Assembly: GCA_046349915.1 (NCBI GenBank)
Contig: JAXMBL010000008.1
Coordinates: forward strand, 248,001-312,000
Direction: 5' to 3'
From: CAIXSC01 sp046349915
GTDB taxonomy: Bacteria; Planctomycetota; Planctomycetia; Pirellulales; Pirellulaceae
DNA length: 64,000 nucleotides
The translations under genes and the position numbers were made by a program. A model generated the notes under the pieces. That model saw nothing but the letters and a program-made list of their open reading frames with translations, had not been told where the DNA came from and did no database searches. Below, one piece after another: positions 42,029-51,336 of this stretch (position 1 is its first letter; each line of letters begins with the position of its first letter).

Positions 42029-43765
42029 CTACAGCGGGAAGTCGTCCTCGGACGCTTGCTTCGCGTAGATTGGCATGTGCCGGTAGTACACTTCGAGAAT
42101 CATGGTCGCCATGGAGGTGCAGTAGAGTCGGCCGCCCGTTTCGGCGCCGTGATCGCCACCCTTCATGAACCAGCTTCCCTTCTCGTGCCCGTTCTTGCCC
42201 TGGCTTTCGACCAGCCAGTCACGCATTTCCTTGTTCCACTTCGTCCACTCTTCGCCTTCGTTGTGGCGCATCACTTGAGTGGCGTAGTAGTTGTAATACA
42301 TGTTGCTCTTCGACGGCCCCGTCGCGGCCAGATACTGAACACCGCGTTGCAAGGCGGCGTTGTCCTTTTTCCAGCCCAAGTACATGCGGCTCAACAGGCC
42401 AATCGCCGTAGTCGCTTGTCCCACGCCGGGCGAGGTGTAGCCGTACTTCGAGCCGCTGTCGGCTTGAACGGAGTCCAAGAACTTTACCGCACCAGCCACC
42501 GTGGGCGGCGGCACGTTCAAATAGGCCATGTGACCGCTCTTCAGCGCCATCAACTGCCAGCCTACGGCCGACGTGTCGCCCGGCTGACGCGGCGAATATC
42601 GCCAGCCGCCGCCGACGGGATCTTGAGCGTAGACGATGAAGTTGATTGCGGCCTGGGCTGGGGCCATCAGGTCGCGGTCCTTCGTCATCGAGTAGGCTTC
42701 GCACAGCACGATGCCGCAGATGCCATGCGAATACATGTTGCCGCCATCGCTGAGGTCGCCGCCGCCATTCTTGGGCTTCATGCTCTGCACCAGGAAGTAC
42801 AGACCACGCTTCACCACTTCCTTATAGGGACCTTCGCGATGCGTCTGGCCGGAGCCAAGGAACGGCAGCAACGCCATACCGGTCGCACCGTTACGGCCCG
42901 TGGTCAGCTTACCTGCCTCCGAGCAACGTCCTTGACAGGGGCCGAGACGATGATCAAAGCTCCAGCCACCATCGGGCATCTGGTGTTCGGCGAACCATCG
43001 CAGGGCGTTCGCCACCGCCGCTTCGCTCGCTTCACTGGCGCCACCGCTGCGAGCCAAGGCTGCCTTCGCGGCGCCGCCACGGCCATCGGTGCCCGTTCCA
43101 CTGAATGATCCGACGGTTTTGGTCAACGAATTAACCGGCGCCTTCGAATCGCTGAAGTCGACAAGTTCGACCGAGACGGCCGCCGCTTCCACATCGGTCG
43201 CGGACGAGATATCAGTCGCTTCCACCGGAATCTCGACGGCGGTTTCCGACACCGCATCCGACGCGACCGACGTATTGAGTACATCGACGGGCTGCGGAAT
43301 CACATCGTCGACAAATTCTTCAATTTCTTCAGCCGGACCAAAGCTGGTCGCGACGATTTCGGTGTTCGTTTTCTTCACCTCGCTGATCTGCATCAGCGCC
43401 ATGACCACGAGCAGAACTCCATGGACAACGGCGCTGACCATCCAGCTGGGCGCCGCATTGTACATCACGAAGTCCCAGCGGTGGGCGTCTTCGACGACCT
43501 CTTCTCCCTCGTTCTCTTCCGCAGTCGCGACGGCAGCCTTGGCAGCGGCGGCTTTTGCGGCGGCCGCTTGCTGGGCAGCAGCCTGCTGAGCAGCCATCTG
43601 CTGAGGCGTGAGAGTCGCGGGCGGCAGGGCGGTTGCCGGTCGAGCGGCAACTGGAGCCGCAACAGGAACAGCGGCGGCAGCAGGAACAGCGGCAGCCGGC
43701 TTCGCAGGAGCAGCTTGATTCTTCGAGACGGAACTGGGGGTACCCGAAGGGACCGTGGTCGACAT
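42029..43765 (-). CDS. Prenyltransferase/squalene-oxidase repeat protein
   Basis: The 578-residue protein starts with an Ala/Pro-rich disordered region, with AAAKAAAAKAA runs to about residue 80. A single membrane helix follows (about 105-125, SWMVSAVVHGVLLVVMALM), then an acidic linker. From about residue 245 comes an alpha/alpha barrel with prenyltransferase-like repeats (MPDGGWSFD, DPVGGGWRYSPRQPG, YYATQVMRHNEG). Family members in planctomycetes are cell-envelope anchored and not true terpene cyclases; the DxDD motif of cyclases is absent. GGGAG precedes the ATG. It is divergent from rpmG. Confidence 0.88.
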   Translation of the reverse strand: MSTTVPSGTPSSVSKNQAAPAKPAAAVPAAAAVPVAAPVAARPATALPPATLTPQQMAAQQAAAQQAAAAKAAAAKAAVATAEENEGEEVVEDAHRWDFVMYNAAPSWMVSAVVHGVLLVVMALMQISEVKKTNTEIVATSFGPAEEIEEFVDDVIPQPVDVLNTSVASDAVSETAVEIPVEATDISSATDVEAAAVSVELVDFSDSKAPVNSLTKTVGSFSGTGTDGRGGAAKAALARSGGASEASEAAVANALRWFAEHQMPDGGWSFDHRLGPCQGRCSEAGKLTTGRNGATGMALLPFLGSGQTHREGPYKEVVKRGLYFLVQSMKPKNGGGDLSDGGNMYSHGICGIVLCEAYSMTKDRDLMAPAQAAINFIVYAQDPVGGGWRYSPRQPGDTSAVGWQLMALKSGHMAYLNVPPPTVAGAVKFLDSVQADSGSKYGYTSPGVGQATTAIGLLSRMYLGWKKDNAALQRGVQYLAATGPSKSNMYYNYYATQVMRHNEGEEWTKWNKEMRDWLVESQGKNGHEKGSWFMKGGDHGAETGGRLYCTSMATMILEVYYRHMPIYAKQASEDDFPL

Positions 43766-44160
43766 GGTTTAGTGACTCCCTGCTGCGACGACGGAGAAAA
43801 GACGACGACTGGGATGACGTGGGGATTTCCTGCAAATGTACCAAGGTTCGAGGGCGTAGACTAGCGAATTTGTGAAGAAACGTAAGATTTTACGCCGACA
43901 CTCTCGCCACGTGCGGGGTTTATGTTACAATCCTCGACCCGGTTCGCCCGATCGTTCAAGCGAGACATTGCGTTCTCCCGTGGACCCTCGGTGAACGGAT
44001 TCTTGGTGAACGGACTCATGCGGCCAGTCTGCGAGCAGTAGCGATTGCTGCTCTTTGGGGCTGGACCATAGGGGACGTTTTAGGGCACGGATGTCTGTCG
44101 GAATAAACGTTCCGACCTTCCTTGTAAGGATATATCGGTAAGGGTGAAGGATAGTTCGAC
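43766..44160. other. Divergent intergenic region before rpmG
   Basis: These 395 bases separate the prenyltransferase-repeat gene and rpmG. I see a TACAAT (43926-43931) that could be a -10 without a good -35, and a CCTTGTAAGG palindrome at 44119-44128 just before a TATATC. No gene or strong hairpin is visible. Confidence 0.4.
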
Positions 44161-44325
44161 ATGGCAAAGAGCAAGAAAAAGGCAGAAGTCGTGTTCCTCG
44201 TGTGCGAGGAAACCGGGGATCTCAACTACACCCTCAAGCGCAAGCCGGGCGGTGAGAAGCTGAAGCTGATGAAGTACAGCCCCCGCCTGCGGAAGCGCAC
44301 ATTGCACGTCGAGAAGAAGAAGTAG
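44161..44325 (+). CDS. rpmG: 50S ribosomal protein L33
   Basis: The 54-residue basic protein has the L33 pattern: KKAEVVFLVCEETGDLNYTL, then KPGGEKLKLMKYSPRLRKRT. It retains one cysteine and lacks the two CxxC pairs of zinc-binding L33, so it is the zinc-free form. It sits in the large ribosomal subunit near the E site. The ATG at 44161 has GGTGAAGGA upstream. It is solitary, without rpmB, tRNA or secE neighbours. Confidence 0.93.
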   Translation: MAKSKKKAEVVFLVCEETGDLNYTLKRKPGGEKLKLMKYSPRLRKRTLHVEKKK

Positions 44326-44517
44326 GCGAATCTCCCTGCCAGTCGGTACAGGACTACTCGAAGGTGCTGTGCCTTTTGGCGAGTTCTCCGCAATTTGAAC
44401 AGTTCTCCGTCGGCATTTTGCCAGCCAGTGGAGACTCGATCAGTTACGCGCTTCAGTGCGAGTGATCACCCGGCGCCGTGAGTGACTGCGCCGGCGTTTG
44501 GCCAGCAAGGAGGTCGC

Positions 44518-46263
44518 ATGGCGAAGCGATGGCGTATCAAGCCGCACGACGCCGCACGCGTCGCCGCGTTGGAACGAGCGGCCGGGCTTCCCCCTGTCGT
44601 CGCGCAACTCCTTGTCTCGAGAGGAGTTGCTGAGGCTGATTTGGCCAAGCAGTTCCTCGATGTACGACTCAGCGGTCTACGCGATCCCGAGCTTCTTCAT
44701 GGCGCCGCTGAGGCGGCGGATCGCATCACGGCGGCGATTGCCGCCAAGCGTCGCATTATCGTTTACGGCGATTACGACGCCGACGGCATGACGGCGACCG
44801 CCATCCTGTACCGTTGTCTGCAGTTGCTGGGCGCCGACGTTGGCTACTACGTGCCTAACCGGCTGGACGAAGGCTACGGGCTGAATCACGAAGCCCTCCG
44901 CACGCTGGCTCGCCGCGGCGCGTCGCTTGTCATCACGGTCGACTGCGGGATCGGCAGCGTCGCCGAAGCTGAAACGGCCCGCGAAGCTGGCCTCGAATTA
45001 ATCGTGACGGACCATCACGATTTCGGATCGCAACTCCCCGCGGCAGCAGCCATTCTGCACCCGCGACACCCGGGGGGCCCCTACCCGTTCGCGGGGCTGT
45101 GCGGCGCCGGCGTCGCCTTCAAGTTGGCCTGGGCCATTTGCCAGCGGGCGAGCCAATCGAAGAAGGTCAGCGAGCCGATGCGGAATTACCTGCTAACGGC
45201 GGTCGGGCTCGCCTCGATCGGCACGGTCGCGGACGTCGTTCCATTGATTGACGAAAACCGCATCCTCGTCCGGCACGGTCTTGTGAGCCTGAAAGAACGT
45301 CCGACTGCCGGGCTCGCCGCGCTCCTCAAAGTCACCAAACTCGACGCCAAACCGGAACTCTCTAGCGAAGATCTGGCCTTCACCATCGCTCCGCGCATCA
45401 ACGCCGCCGGGCGACTCGGCCAAGCTCAGCTGGGGGTCGAGTTGATGACGACCGACAACGCCGAGCGGGCGACGGCGTTGGCCGAGTATCTCCACGAGCT
45501 GAACAACAGCCGCGATAGCTTGGAACGCAGCATCTTGCTGGCCGCGAACAACCAGATCAAGGAAGACTTCGACCCGGTGAACGATCCAGCGCTGGTGCTG
45601 GCTGGTCGAGGTTGGCATGCGGGCGTTATCGGGATCGTCGCCGGCCGCTTGGCCGAAAAGCATCACCGTCCCGTGGTCGTGATCAGTCTTGACCAACTGG
45701 GGGCAAAGCCCGGCATCGGTTCTGCGCGCAGCGCCGGAGGGCTTGACCTGCACGCGGCACTGGCCAATTGCTCCGATCATTTAGTGTCTCACGGAGGGCA
45801 TGCGGCGGCCGCGGGTCTCAAGGTGGAAGAAGACAAGGTCGACGCGTTTCGAGCGGCTTTCTGCGAGTATGCGGCCGCGAATGTGGGCGCCGAGCAGCGC
45901 GTGGCGGAAATCACGATTGACGCCGAGGCAACCTTCAGTCAACTGACCCTCGATATCGTCCGCCAAATCGGCCAACTCGAGCCGTTCGGTGCTGGCAACC
46001 CTCGCCCCTTGCTCGCTTCTGGCGGCGTGCAGCTGGTCGAACCGCCTCGCCGTATCGGCAATGGAGAACGCCATCTATCTTTGCGACTCAAGCAACACGG
46101 CGTGAATGTGCGAGCCGTCGCGTTTGGTCAGGGAGAGTGGTGCGACGAGATCGCTCAGTGCCCAACCGCGATCGACGTCGCCTACCGCCCGGTGATCAAC
46201 GAGTTTCGCGGTCAGAAAAACGTGGAAATCCACGTCGTCGATTGGCGTCCCGCCAAGGGCTAA
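44518..46263 (+). CDS. recJ: Single-stranded-DNA-specific exonuclease RecJ
   Basis: The 581-residue protein starts at the ATG 44518, which has AAGGAGG directly upstream. The DHH phosphoesterase motifs are in order: GDYDADG (84-90), VDCGIGS and VTDHHDF. The DHHA1 domain contains GIVAGRLAEKHHRPVVV, GSARSAGGLDL and SHGGHAAAAG. The C-terminal OB-type domain with GAGNPRP follows. RecJ degrades single-stranded DNA 5' to 3' in RecFOR recombination, mismatch and base-excision repair. It lies alone, 192 bases after rpmG. Confidence 0.96.
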   Translation: MAKRWRIKPHDAARVAALERAAGLPPVVAQLLVSRGVAEADLAKQFLDVRLSGLRDPELLHGAAEAADRITAAIAAKRRIIVYGDYDADGMTATAILYRCLQLLGADVGYYVPNRLDEGYGLNHEALRTLARRGASLVITVDCGIGSVAEAETAREAGLELIVTDHHDFGSQLPAAAAILHPRHPGGPYPFAGLCGAGVAFKLAWAICQRASQSKKVSEPMRNYLLTAVGLASIGTVADVVPLIDENRILVRHGLVSLKERPTAGLAALLKVTKLDAKPELSSEDLAFTIAPRINAAGRLGQAQLGVELMTTDNAERATALAEYLHELNNSRDSLERSILLAANNQIKEDFDPVNDPALVLAGRGWHAGVIGIVAGRLAEKHHRPVVVISLDQLGAKPGIGSARSAGGLDLHAALANCSDHLVSHGGHAAAAGLKVEEDKVDAFRAAFCEYAAANVGAEQRVAEITIDAEATFSQLTLDIVRQIGQLEPFGAGNPRPLLASGGVQLVEPPRRIGNGERHLSLRLKQHGVNVRAVAFGQGEWCDEIAQCPTAIDVAYRPVINEFRGQKNVEIHVVDWRPAKG

Positions 46264-46272
46264 AGCTCGGCT

Positions 46273-46427
46273 GTACGACGGACTTCCAGTCCGTCGGTAT
46301 TTCCGTACGACGGACTTCTAGTCCGTCGATCCTAAGCCGCCTGTCCCGAACACCTCGTCGGCGGTGAAAACGCAGGGCGTGACGAGGTACGACGTGCAAC
46401 GCCTCGACGGACTAGCAGTCCGTCTTA
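46273..46427. repeat. Three GTAC-type palindromic repeats
   Basis: GTACGACGGACT-N3-AGTCCGTC hairpins lie at 46273-46297 and 46305-46328. An inverse copy with GACGGACT-N3-AGTCCGTC lies at 46406-46427. They separate the convergent recJ and transporter genes and could end transcription from both sides. Confidence 0.8.
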
Positions 46428-46451
46428 CAGGGGCGCCAGCAGGGCGAAAAG

Positions 46452-48128
46452 CTACACCAAGGCCAACGTCAGGATCTGCGCCACGGTGATTCGCAACAGC
46501 ATGGCGGCTGGATAAACGGTTGCGTAGCCTAGGGAAGGCGAGTCGGATTTGCAGACACTGTTGGCGAAAGCGAGCGCGGGGGGATCGGTGAGGCTCCCGG
46601 CGAGCACCCCGGCCAAGGTGGCGTAGTTCATCCGCCATCGCCAGCGAGCCAGTCCGCCCAGGATGAGCAGGGGAATCATCGTGATGCACGCCGCTGCCAC
46701 AACCCAAATCGCCCCATTAGGGGTGAGCACCGTATCGAAGAATTTTCCTCCGGCTTGTAGTCCCACGCAGGCGAGAAACAGCGTGATCCCCAATTCACGA
46801 AATGCAAGATTCGCGCTGGGGGGCATATACCAGACGAGTGGACCTAGGTGCCCCGCGCGACTCACTAGTAACGCGACAATCAGCGGGCCGCCAGCGAGTC
46901 CCAGACGGACAGGGTGAGGCAACCCGGGAATGGAGATCGGCACGAGTCCCAGGATCAGACCGGCGGCGATCCCGGCAAAAAGCGCCAGGAATTGAGTCTC
47001 GTTGAGTGCTTTCGCGGAATTTCCCAGCTCTCGTTCGGCTTGGTCAATGTCATGGCTCGCACCCACCAAATGCAGAACATCGCCGAACTGTAGCCTGAGC
47101 GACGGGGTCGCCGGCACTTCGACTTCCGCGCGTAGCAAGCGAGTAACTGTGACGCCGAGTCGGACGTTGAGGGCCAAGTCGCCGAGCGACTTCCCTAGGA
47201 TCTCTCGCTTGGTCACGATCACTCGACGGTAAGTGACGGCGCCGGGAGCGGTAAACAAGTCCTCTTCGGCTCGTTCACCGACGATTCGTTGGAATCGGTC
47301 AAGATTGTGGGGCGTCCCTACGGCCAGGATCAGGTCGCCAACTCTCGTCACGGCGTCTGACCTCACCACTCGTGAACGTTCTTCTCCCGACGAGCGAATC
47401 CGCGAAATGGAGATCCCCAGCTCCACCAAACCCGGGATGTCCCCGATCGGGATTCCCTCGAGATTTCGATTGTCAATTCGCAAAGTTCGGCGTTCCAAGC
47501 GCGGAGTCGCCTGTTCTTGCTCGTCGGCCATCGCTTTCGACTCAGCTTCGGGGTCGATGCGAAACCACCAACGCAGGAGCAGTAGCGATCCAATCAGTCC
47601 GGTTACTCCGACCGGGTAAGCGACAGCGTAGGCGAGCGCTGGCAGTTCGTCGGGAGCATCGCTCGCCGCTCGTTTCAATCGCAAAGTCTGTTCGACAGCC
47701 CCTAATGCGGGTGTGTTCGTGGTCGCTCCGCAGAACAGCCCGGCGATCGCCGTGGGGGCGATGCGAACGGCTAGCCCCAGGCTGGCGGCGATGAGGGCCC
47801 CGGCGACGATGATCGATGCGGCCAGGGCATTGAGACGCAAGCCTTGGCGGCGGAGCGAGGCGACAAAGCCGGGCCCCAAACGTAAGCCAATGGCGAACAC
47901 GAAGAGAATGAGGCCGAAGTCCTTGGCAAACTCCAGGACTTCCTTGGCGATCGGTTGTCGGTTGAAATGACCGAAAAGGATGCCTGCGAAGAGAGTTCCG
48001 GCGGTTCCCAAGCCGATTCCGCGGTATTTGGCTTTACCGATCACAAGTCCAGCGACCGATACCAAACAAAGGACTAACACCGCGTGCGTAATCGGCTGCG
48101 TGGCGCGCAGATCGAACAACGTATTCAT
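46452..48128 (-). CDS. AspT/YidE-type transporter with TrkA-C domains
   Basis: The 558-residue protein has about five transmembrane helices at each end around two cytosolic TrkA-C-like domains (about 210-380). The membrane halves show the internal repeat of the aspartate:alanine exchanger superfamily: FGLILFVFAIGLRLGPGF and GATTNTPALGAVEQ first, then LGITLFLACVGLQAGGKFF and GSLTDPPALAFAN. The substrate is unknown; relatives move aspartate, alanine or succinate. I place the start at the ATG 48128 (GGAG close upstream), although 48170 is possible. It is convergent with recJ. Confidence 0.9.
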   Translation of the reverse strand: MNTLFDLRATQPITHAVLVLCLVSVAGLVIGKAKYRGIGLGTAGTLFAGILFGHFNRQPIAKEVLEFAKDFGLILFVFAIGLRLGPGFVASLRRQGLRLNALAASIIVAGALIAASLGLAVRIAPTAIAGLFCGATTNTPALGAVEQTLRLKRAASDAPDELPALAYAVAYPVGVTGLIGSLLLLRWWFRIDPEAESKAMADEQEQATPRLERRTLRIDNRNLEGIPIGDIPGLVELGISISRIRSSGEERSRVVRSDAVTRVGDLILAVGTPHNLDRFQRIVGERAEEDLFTAPGAVTYRRVIVTKREILGKSLGDLALNVRLGVTVTRLLRAEVEVPATPSLRLQFGDVLHLVGASHDIDQAERELGNSAKALNETQFLALFAGIAAGLILGLVPISIPGLPHPVRLGLAGGPLIVALLVSRAGHLGPLVWYMPPSANLAFRELGITLFLACVGLQAGGKFFDTVLTPNGAIWVVAAACITMIPLLILGGLARWRWRMNYATLAGVLAGSLTDPPALAFANSVCKSDSPSLGYATVYPAAMLLRITVAQILTLALV

Positions 48129-48277
48129 GGGCTCCAGCGTTCCTTCGTCCGCCTCGAACGTGAGCACCATATCGCGACAGGAGTCTCATGACAAGTCGGC
48201 CGGCCTGGCAACGCGCACCGCTGGACTCCGAAAAATGCACTTTGCGCGAAAACCGAGTTTGGGCTAACATTAGCGTT

Positions 48278-48946
48278 ATGAAATACCTACTTCAATTCGC
48301 GTGGGCTTTCGCGTGTGTCGCAGCGGCGATGATTTCGCCCGTTCGCGCCTGGGAAAAACCGTCCATCGAACCGGAGTTCCCGCTGAGTCTGAAGATCATT
48401 GATCCAGACTCGGAAAAGAAGAATCCACCCTACATCATCATGTTTGAGAAAGGGCTGGACAAAAAGGGAGTCGACGTCAGTTCGCCACTGTGGCGCCTCA
48501 AGGCGCTCCGCGGCGATTCGAAGATGTTCCCCGAGATGAATAAAGATCCGGGCTTGCCCGTGGTATTGCGTGGACTGCGTTTCCATCGCCAGATGAAGGA
48601 AGATGGTTCCGTCGCTGGCTACGAAGTGGAATTGCAGGGCGAGTTCAACATGGTGCGAGTGCCCGTCGACACGGAGATGTTCGAGAAGTTCCTCGCCGGC
48701 GAGCCTGTCACGCTGATGCTCAAGGGCGACTCGAACTACGGTCTCTATTCTTACGTATCGACGATCCACATGAAGGCGCAGTTGAAAGGCAAGGAGATCC
48801 AGATCTTCAACGTGAGCGGCGATTTCACTTTCCGCGAAGGGTTCCGCCGTTACACCAGTTCCACCAAAAAGATCTCGCCGCCCGAGGGACGCAGTCATGT
48901 ATTTCGCGGCGAGGTCGGTGAACTGCCTGACCTACCTGCGATCTAA
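48278..48946 (+). CDS. Secreted hypothetical protein
   Basis: The 222-residue protein has a clear Sec signal peptide (MKYLLQFAWAFACVAAAM, cleavage near AWA or VRA). The mature part is soluble and beta-rich, with VVLRGLRFHRQMKEDGSV, YEVELQGEFNMVRVPVD and a C-terminal RGEVGELPDLP. No ribosome binding site is obvious. No family is recognised. It is divergent from the AspT-type transporter, with a 149-base gap. Confidence 0.7.
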   Translation: MKYLLQFAWAFACVAAAMISPVRAWEKPSIEPEFPLSLKIIDPDSEKKNPPYIIMFEKGLDKKGVDVSSPLWRLKALRGDSKMFPEMNKDPGLPVVLRGLRFHRQMKEDGSVAGYEVELQGEFNMVRVPVDTEMFEKFLAGEPVTLMLKGDSNYGLYSYVSTIHMKAQLKGKEIQIFNVSGDFTFREGFRRYTSSTKKISPPEGRSHVFRGEVGELPDLPAI

Positions 48947-49275
48947 CTCGCCATTGACTCCTGCCACCTGGACATGACAAGCGTTTTGGTGGACTTCACA
49001 GCTTGGATTCCCTGGTGGAAACCCAATGTTTCGTTCGCAGCATGTCGCGAAGACGTGAGATAGCGCGAGATCGGGTAGAATGGAGCAGATTGCCGGGCAG
49101 GTTGAAAACCTGCCCCACCATGAAATGGCTCAGACACTCACCCTTGGTCGGCCGTTCGCAGGTTAAATGCGTTGTACTGCAAGAGGCCGCGTTGCTGCCT
49201 GCCCACCCTGCCTCCGTGGCCCAAGAGCAGCGACTCCATGATTATCGACTTCGCCCGTTCTGCTCGGGCAGGATC

Positions 49276-49330
49276 GACGGACTAGAAGTCCGTCGTACGG
49301 AACTGCCGACGGACTGGAAGTCCGTCGTAC
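49276..49330. repeat. Two GTAC-type palindromic repeats
   Basis: Direct copies of GACGGACT-N3-AGTCCGTCGTAC lie at 49276-49298 and 49308-49330. Just upstream, near 49096-49117, GGGCAGGTT-N4-AACCTGCCC forms another hairpin. The remainder of the 48947-49350 gap shows no gene. Confidence 0.8.
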
Positions 49331-49350
49331 AGTGATGAGACGCTCGCTGG

Positions 49351-50070
49351 TTAGGCATATCGAGTGGGATCTGGCACGCCTGCTTCTTCGAACCCGCGTT
49401 GACGTAGCAGGCAGGAATCGCAATGACCGCAGGCGAAACCGGCCGGGGTGGGATCGTAGCAACTGGTGGTCAGAGCGTAGTCGACCCCGAGCTTCACTCC
49501 TTCGCGGATGATTTGAGCTTTGGTCAAGTGAATCAATGGGGTGTGAATCTTCACGGAGCGTTGGCCCAATACAGCGGCGCGCGTGGCGAGATTGGCCATC
49601 GTTTCAAACGCCGCCACATACTCGGGGCGACAATCGGGATAGCCGCTGTAGTCGACCGCGTTGACTCCCACGAACAGGTCGCCTGTGTCGAGCGTCTCGG
49701 CCCAGCCTAACGCGAGCGACAAGAAGATCGTGTTCCGAGCGGGTACATAGGTCAGTGGAATGTCGGCGCCGATCTGCGATACGTCCTCGTGCTTCGGAAC
49801 AGGCAAGTCGGCAGTGAGCGCCGATCCGCCGAACGCCCGTAGATCGATATCGACCACGATATGCCGAGCCACGCCCATGTGGCGAGCAACCGCCGCCGCG
49901 GCCGACAACTCGACCGCATGCCGCTGTCCGTAGCGGAAGCTGATGGCATAGGCCTCGAAGCCCCGCTGTTGACACATCGCGAGAGCGGTGGCGGAATCAA
50001 GTCCGCCGCTCAACAACACCACGGCTCGACGCTTTTCGGATGTCGTCGACGTTATGCCTTCTGAATCCAT
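49351..50070 (-). CDS. queC: 7-cyano-7-deazaguanine synthase QueC
   Basis: The 239-residue protein has the PP-loop SGGLDSAT, the motif VGVNAVDYSGYPDC and the C-terminal zinc site SCYDPTPAGFACGHCDSC. QueC converts 7-carboxy-7-deazaguanine to preQ0 using ATP and ammonia, on the way to queuosine. The other queuosine genes are not in this window. I use the ATG at 50070 (a GTG at 50088 is possible). It lies 67 bases after the nagA gene on the same strand. Confidence 0.96.
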   Translation of the reverse strand: MDSEGITSTTSEKRRAVVLLSGGLDSATALAMCQQRGFEAYAISFRYGQRHAVELSAAAAVARHMGVARHIVVDIDLRAFGGSALTADLPVPKHEDVSQIGADIPLTYVPARNTIFLSLALGWAETLDTGDLFVGVNAVDYSGYPDCRPEYVAAFETMANLATRAAVLGQRSVKIHTPLIHLTKAQIIREGVKLGVDYALTTSCYDPTPAGFACGHCDSCLLRQRGFEEAGVPDPTRYA

Positions 50071-50137
50071 ACCAGCCGCCCCTTCCACGCGAGTTTCACT
50101 TTGTCTCGCCAGTTGCTCGCCGACGAACGCGATTCGT

Positions 50138-51316
50138 TTAGGTCGACTTCCCGAAAGCCAACTCGCCCGCCACGATCGTCGCGACCACTTGCAAGGCTTG
50201 GGTCGCAGGGATCGCCGAGTCGTTCGACAACTGGAATAGGACCAGATCAGCGGGCGAGCCGACTTCCAGTCGAGTGACGGGGTGGTTGGCGAGCAGTGCG
50301 GGTTTGATGCTGGCCATGTCGACCGCCTCGCGCAACGACAGTCCGGCGAAACGCTGGAGATTGACGACGCCTACGCCGATTGGCAGGCTCGCTCCCGCCA
50401 ACAAATCACGCTGTCCCCCTACCACCAGGCGACCATCGTCCAAGATCTCGATCGCTCCCAGCGAGGTGCGCTCGTAGTAGCCCGCGGGCATTCCCGCCAT
50501 GCCCGTGATATCGCTGACGATCAAGCAGCGATCGAGCGTCTTGGCTCGAACGAATGACTTGACCACGCTGGGCGGCAAGTGATGACCGTCGACGATCAAG
50601 GTCGCGAGCAAGCGGTCTTCGGCCAGTTGATCCCAGATGTAGTTGGGATGTCGCTTGATGCGTGGATGAGCGGCGTTGCCGAGATGGGTGCTGAAGCGAG
50701 CCCCCGCGTCCACGGCGGCTCGGATTTGATCCGACGTCGCGTTGGTGTGCCCGATCGCGATCACAATGCCCGCCGCGGTCGCTCTCCGGATAAAGTCGGG
50801 CGAGTTGTCGTATTCGGGCGACATGGTCACGATGCGGACTCGTCCCCCCGCCGCTTCCTGCAACCGCTGCATCTCGTCCCAGTCGGGCGGACGCACATGC
50901 TGTTTCGGGTGAGCTCCCCGCGGTCCATCCTCCAACGAAATGAAAGGACCTTCCACGTGAATGCCGACCACGCGTCGGGCGACCGAGGGCGAGCGGTCGC
51001 AGGCGGCCGCTAAACGCTGCATGGCGACCAGCAACGCTTCGGCGGACTGCGTCGTCGTCGTGGGGCAAAAGCCCACTACCCCGCAGGCTGCTTGCGAAAG
51101 CACAATTCGCTCAACGTCGTCCACCGTCAAACTCAACTCATTGAACTCTTGTCCGCCGTATCCGTTAATCTGCAGATCGACGAACCCCGGCGAGATCCAC
51201 GGCAACGACTCGGCCCGCAAGTCGGGCCGCGGCCTGGTCCGCGCGATGCGTCCCTGCTCGACTTCAATGGTCGCCGCTTCCGCCGTGTCGTACCGTCTAC
51301 CCGTAAACTGACTCAT
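50138..51316 (-). CDS. nagA: N-acetylglucosamine-6-phosphate deacetylase
   Basis: The 392-residue amidohydrolase has SPGFVDLQINGYGG, the metal and substrate motif VVGIHVEGPFIS, IAIGHTNATSDQ, STHLGNAAHP, VDGHHLPP and VSDITGMAGMP with the catalytic Asp. It removes acetate from GlcNAc-6-P in amino-sugar catabolism or cell-wall recycling. GGAAGA precedes the ATG. It is followed by queC and preceded by a polysaccharide deacetylase gene (20 bases), suggesting one unit on amino-sugar polymers. Confidence 0.9.
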   Translation of the reverse strand: MSQFTGRRYDTAEAATIEVEQGRIARTRPRPDLRAESLPWISPGFVDLQINGYGGQEFNELSLTVDDVERIVLSQAACGVVGFCPTTTTQSAEALLVAMQRLAAACDRSPSVARRVVGIHVEGPFISLEDGPRGAHPKQHVRPPDWDEMQRLQEAAGGRVRIVTMSPEYDNSPDFIRRATAAGIVIAIGHTNATSDQIRAAVDAGARFSTHLGNAAHPRIKRHPNYIWDQLAEDRLLATLIVDGHHLPPSVVKSFVRAKTLDRCLIVSDITGMAGMPAGYYERTSLGAIEILDDGRLVVGGQRDLLAGASLPIGVGVVNLQRFAGLSLREAVDMASIKPALLANHPVTRLEVGSPADLVLFQLSNDSAIPATQALQVVATIVAGELAFGKST

Positions 51317-51336
51317 CGTTCTTCCATTTCATGTAT

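Noticed and set aside
41849..43108. Long plus-strand frame of 419 codons
   Set aside because: It lies antisense to the HisA-like and prenyltransferase-repeat genes, which have clear family motifs. The frame is a by-product of high GC.
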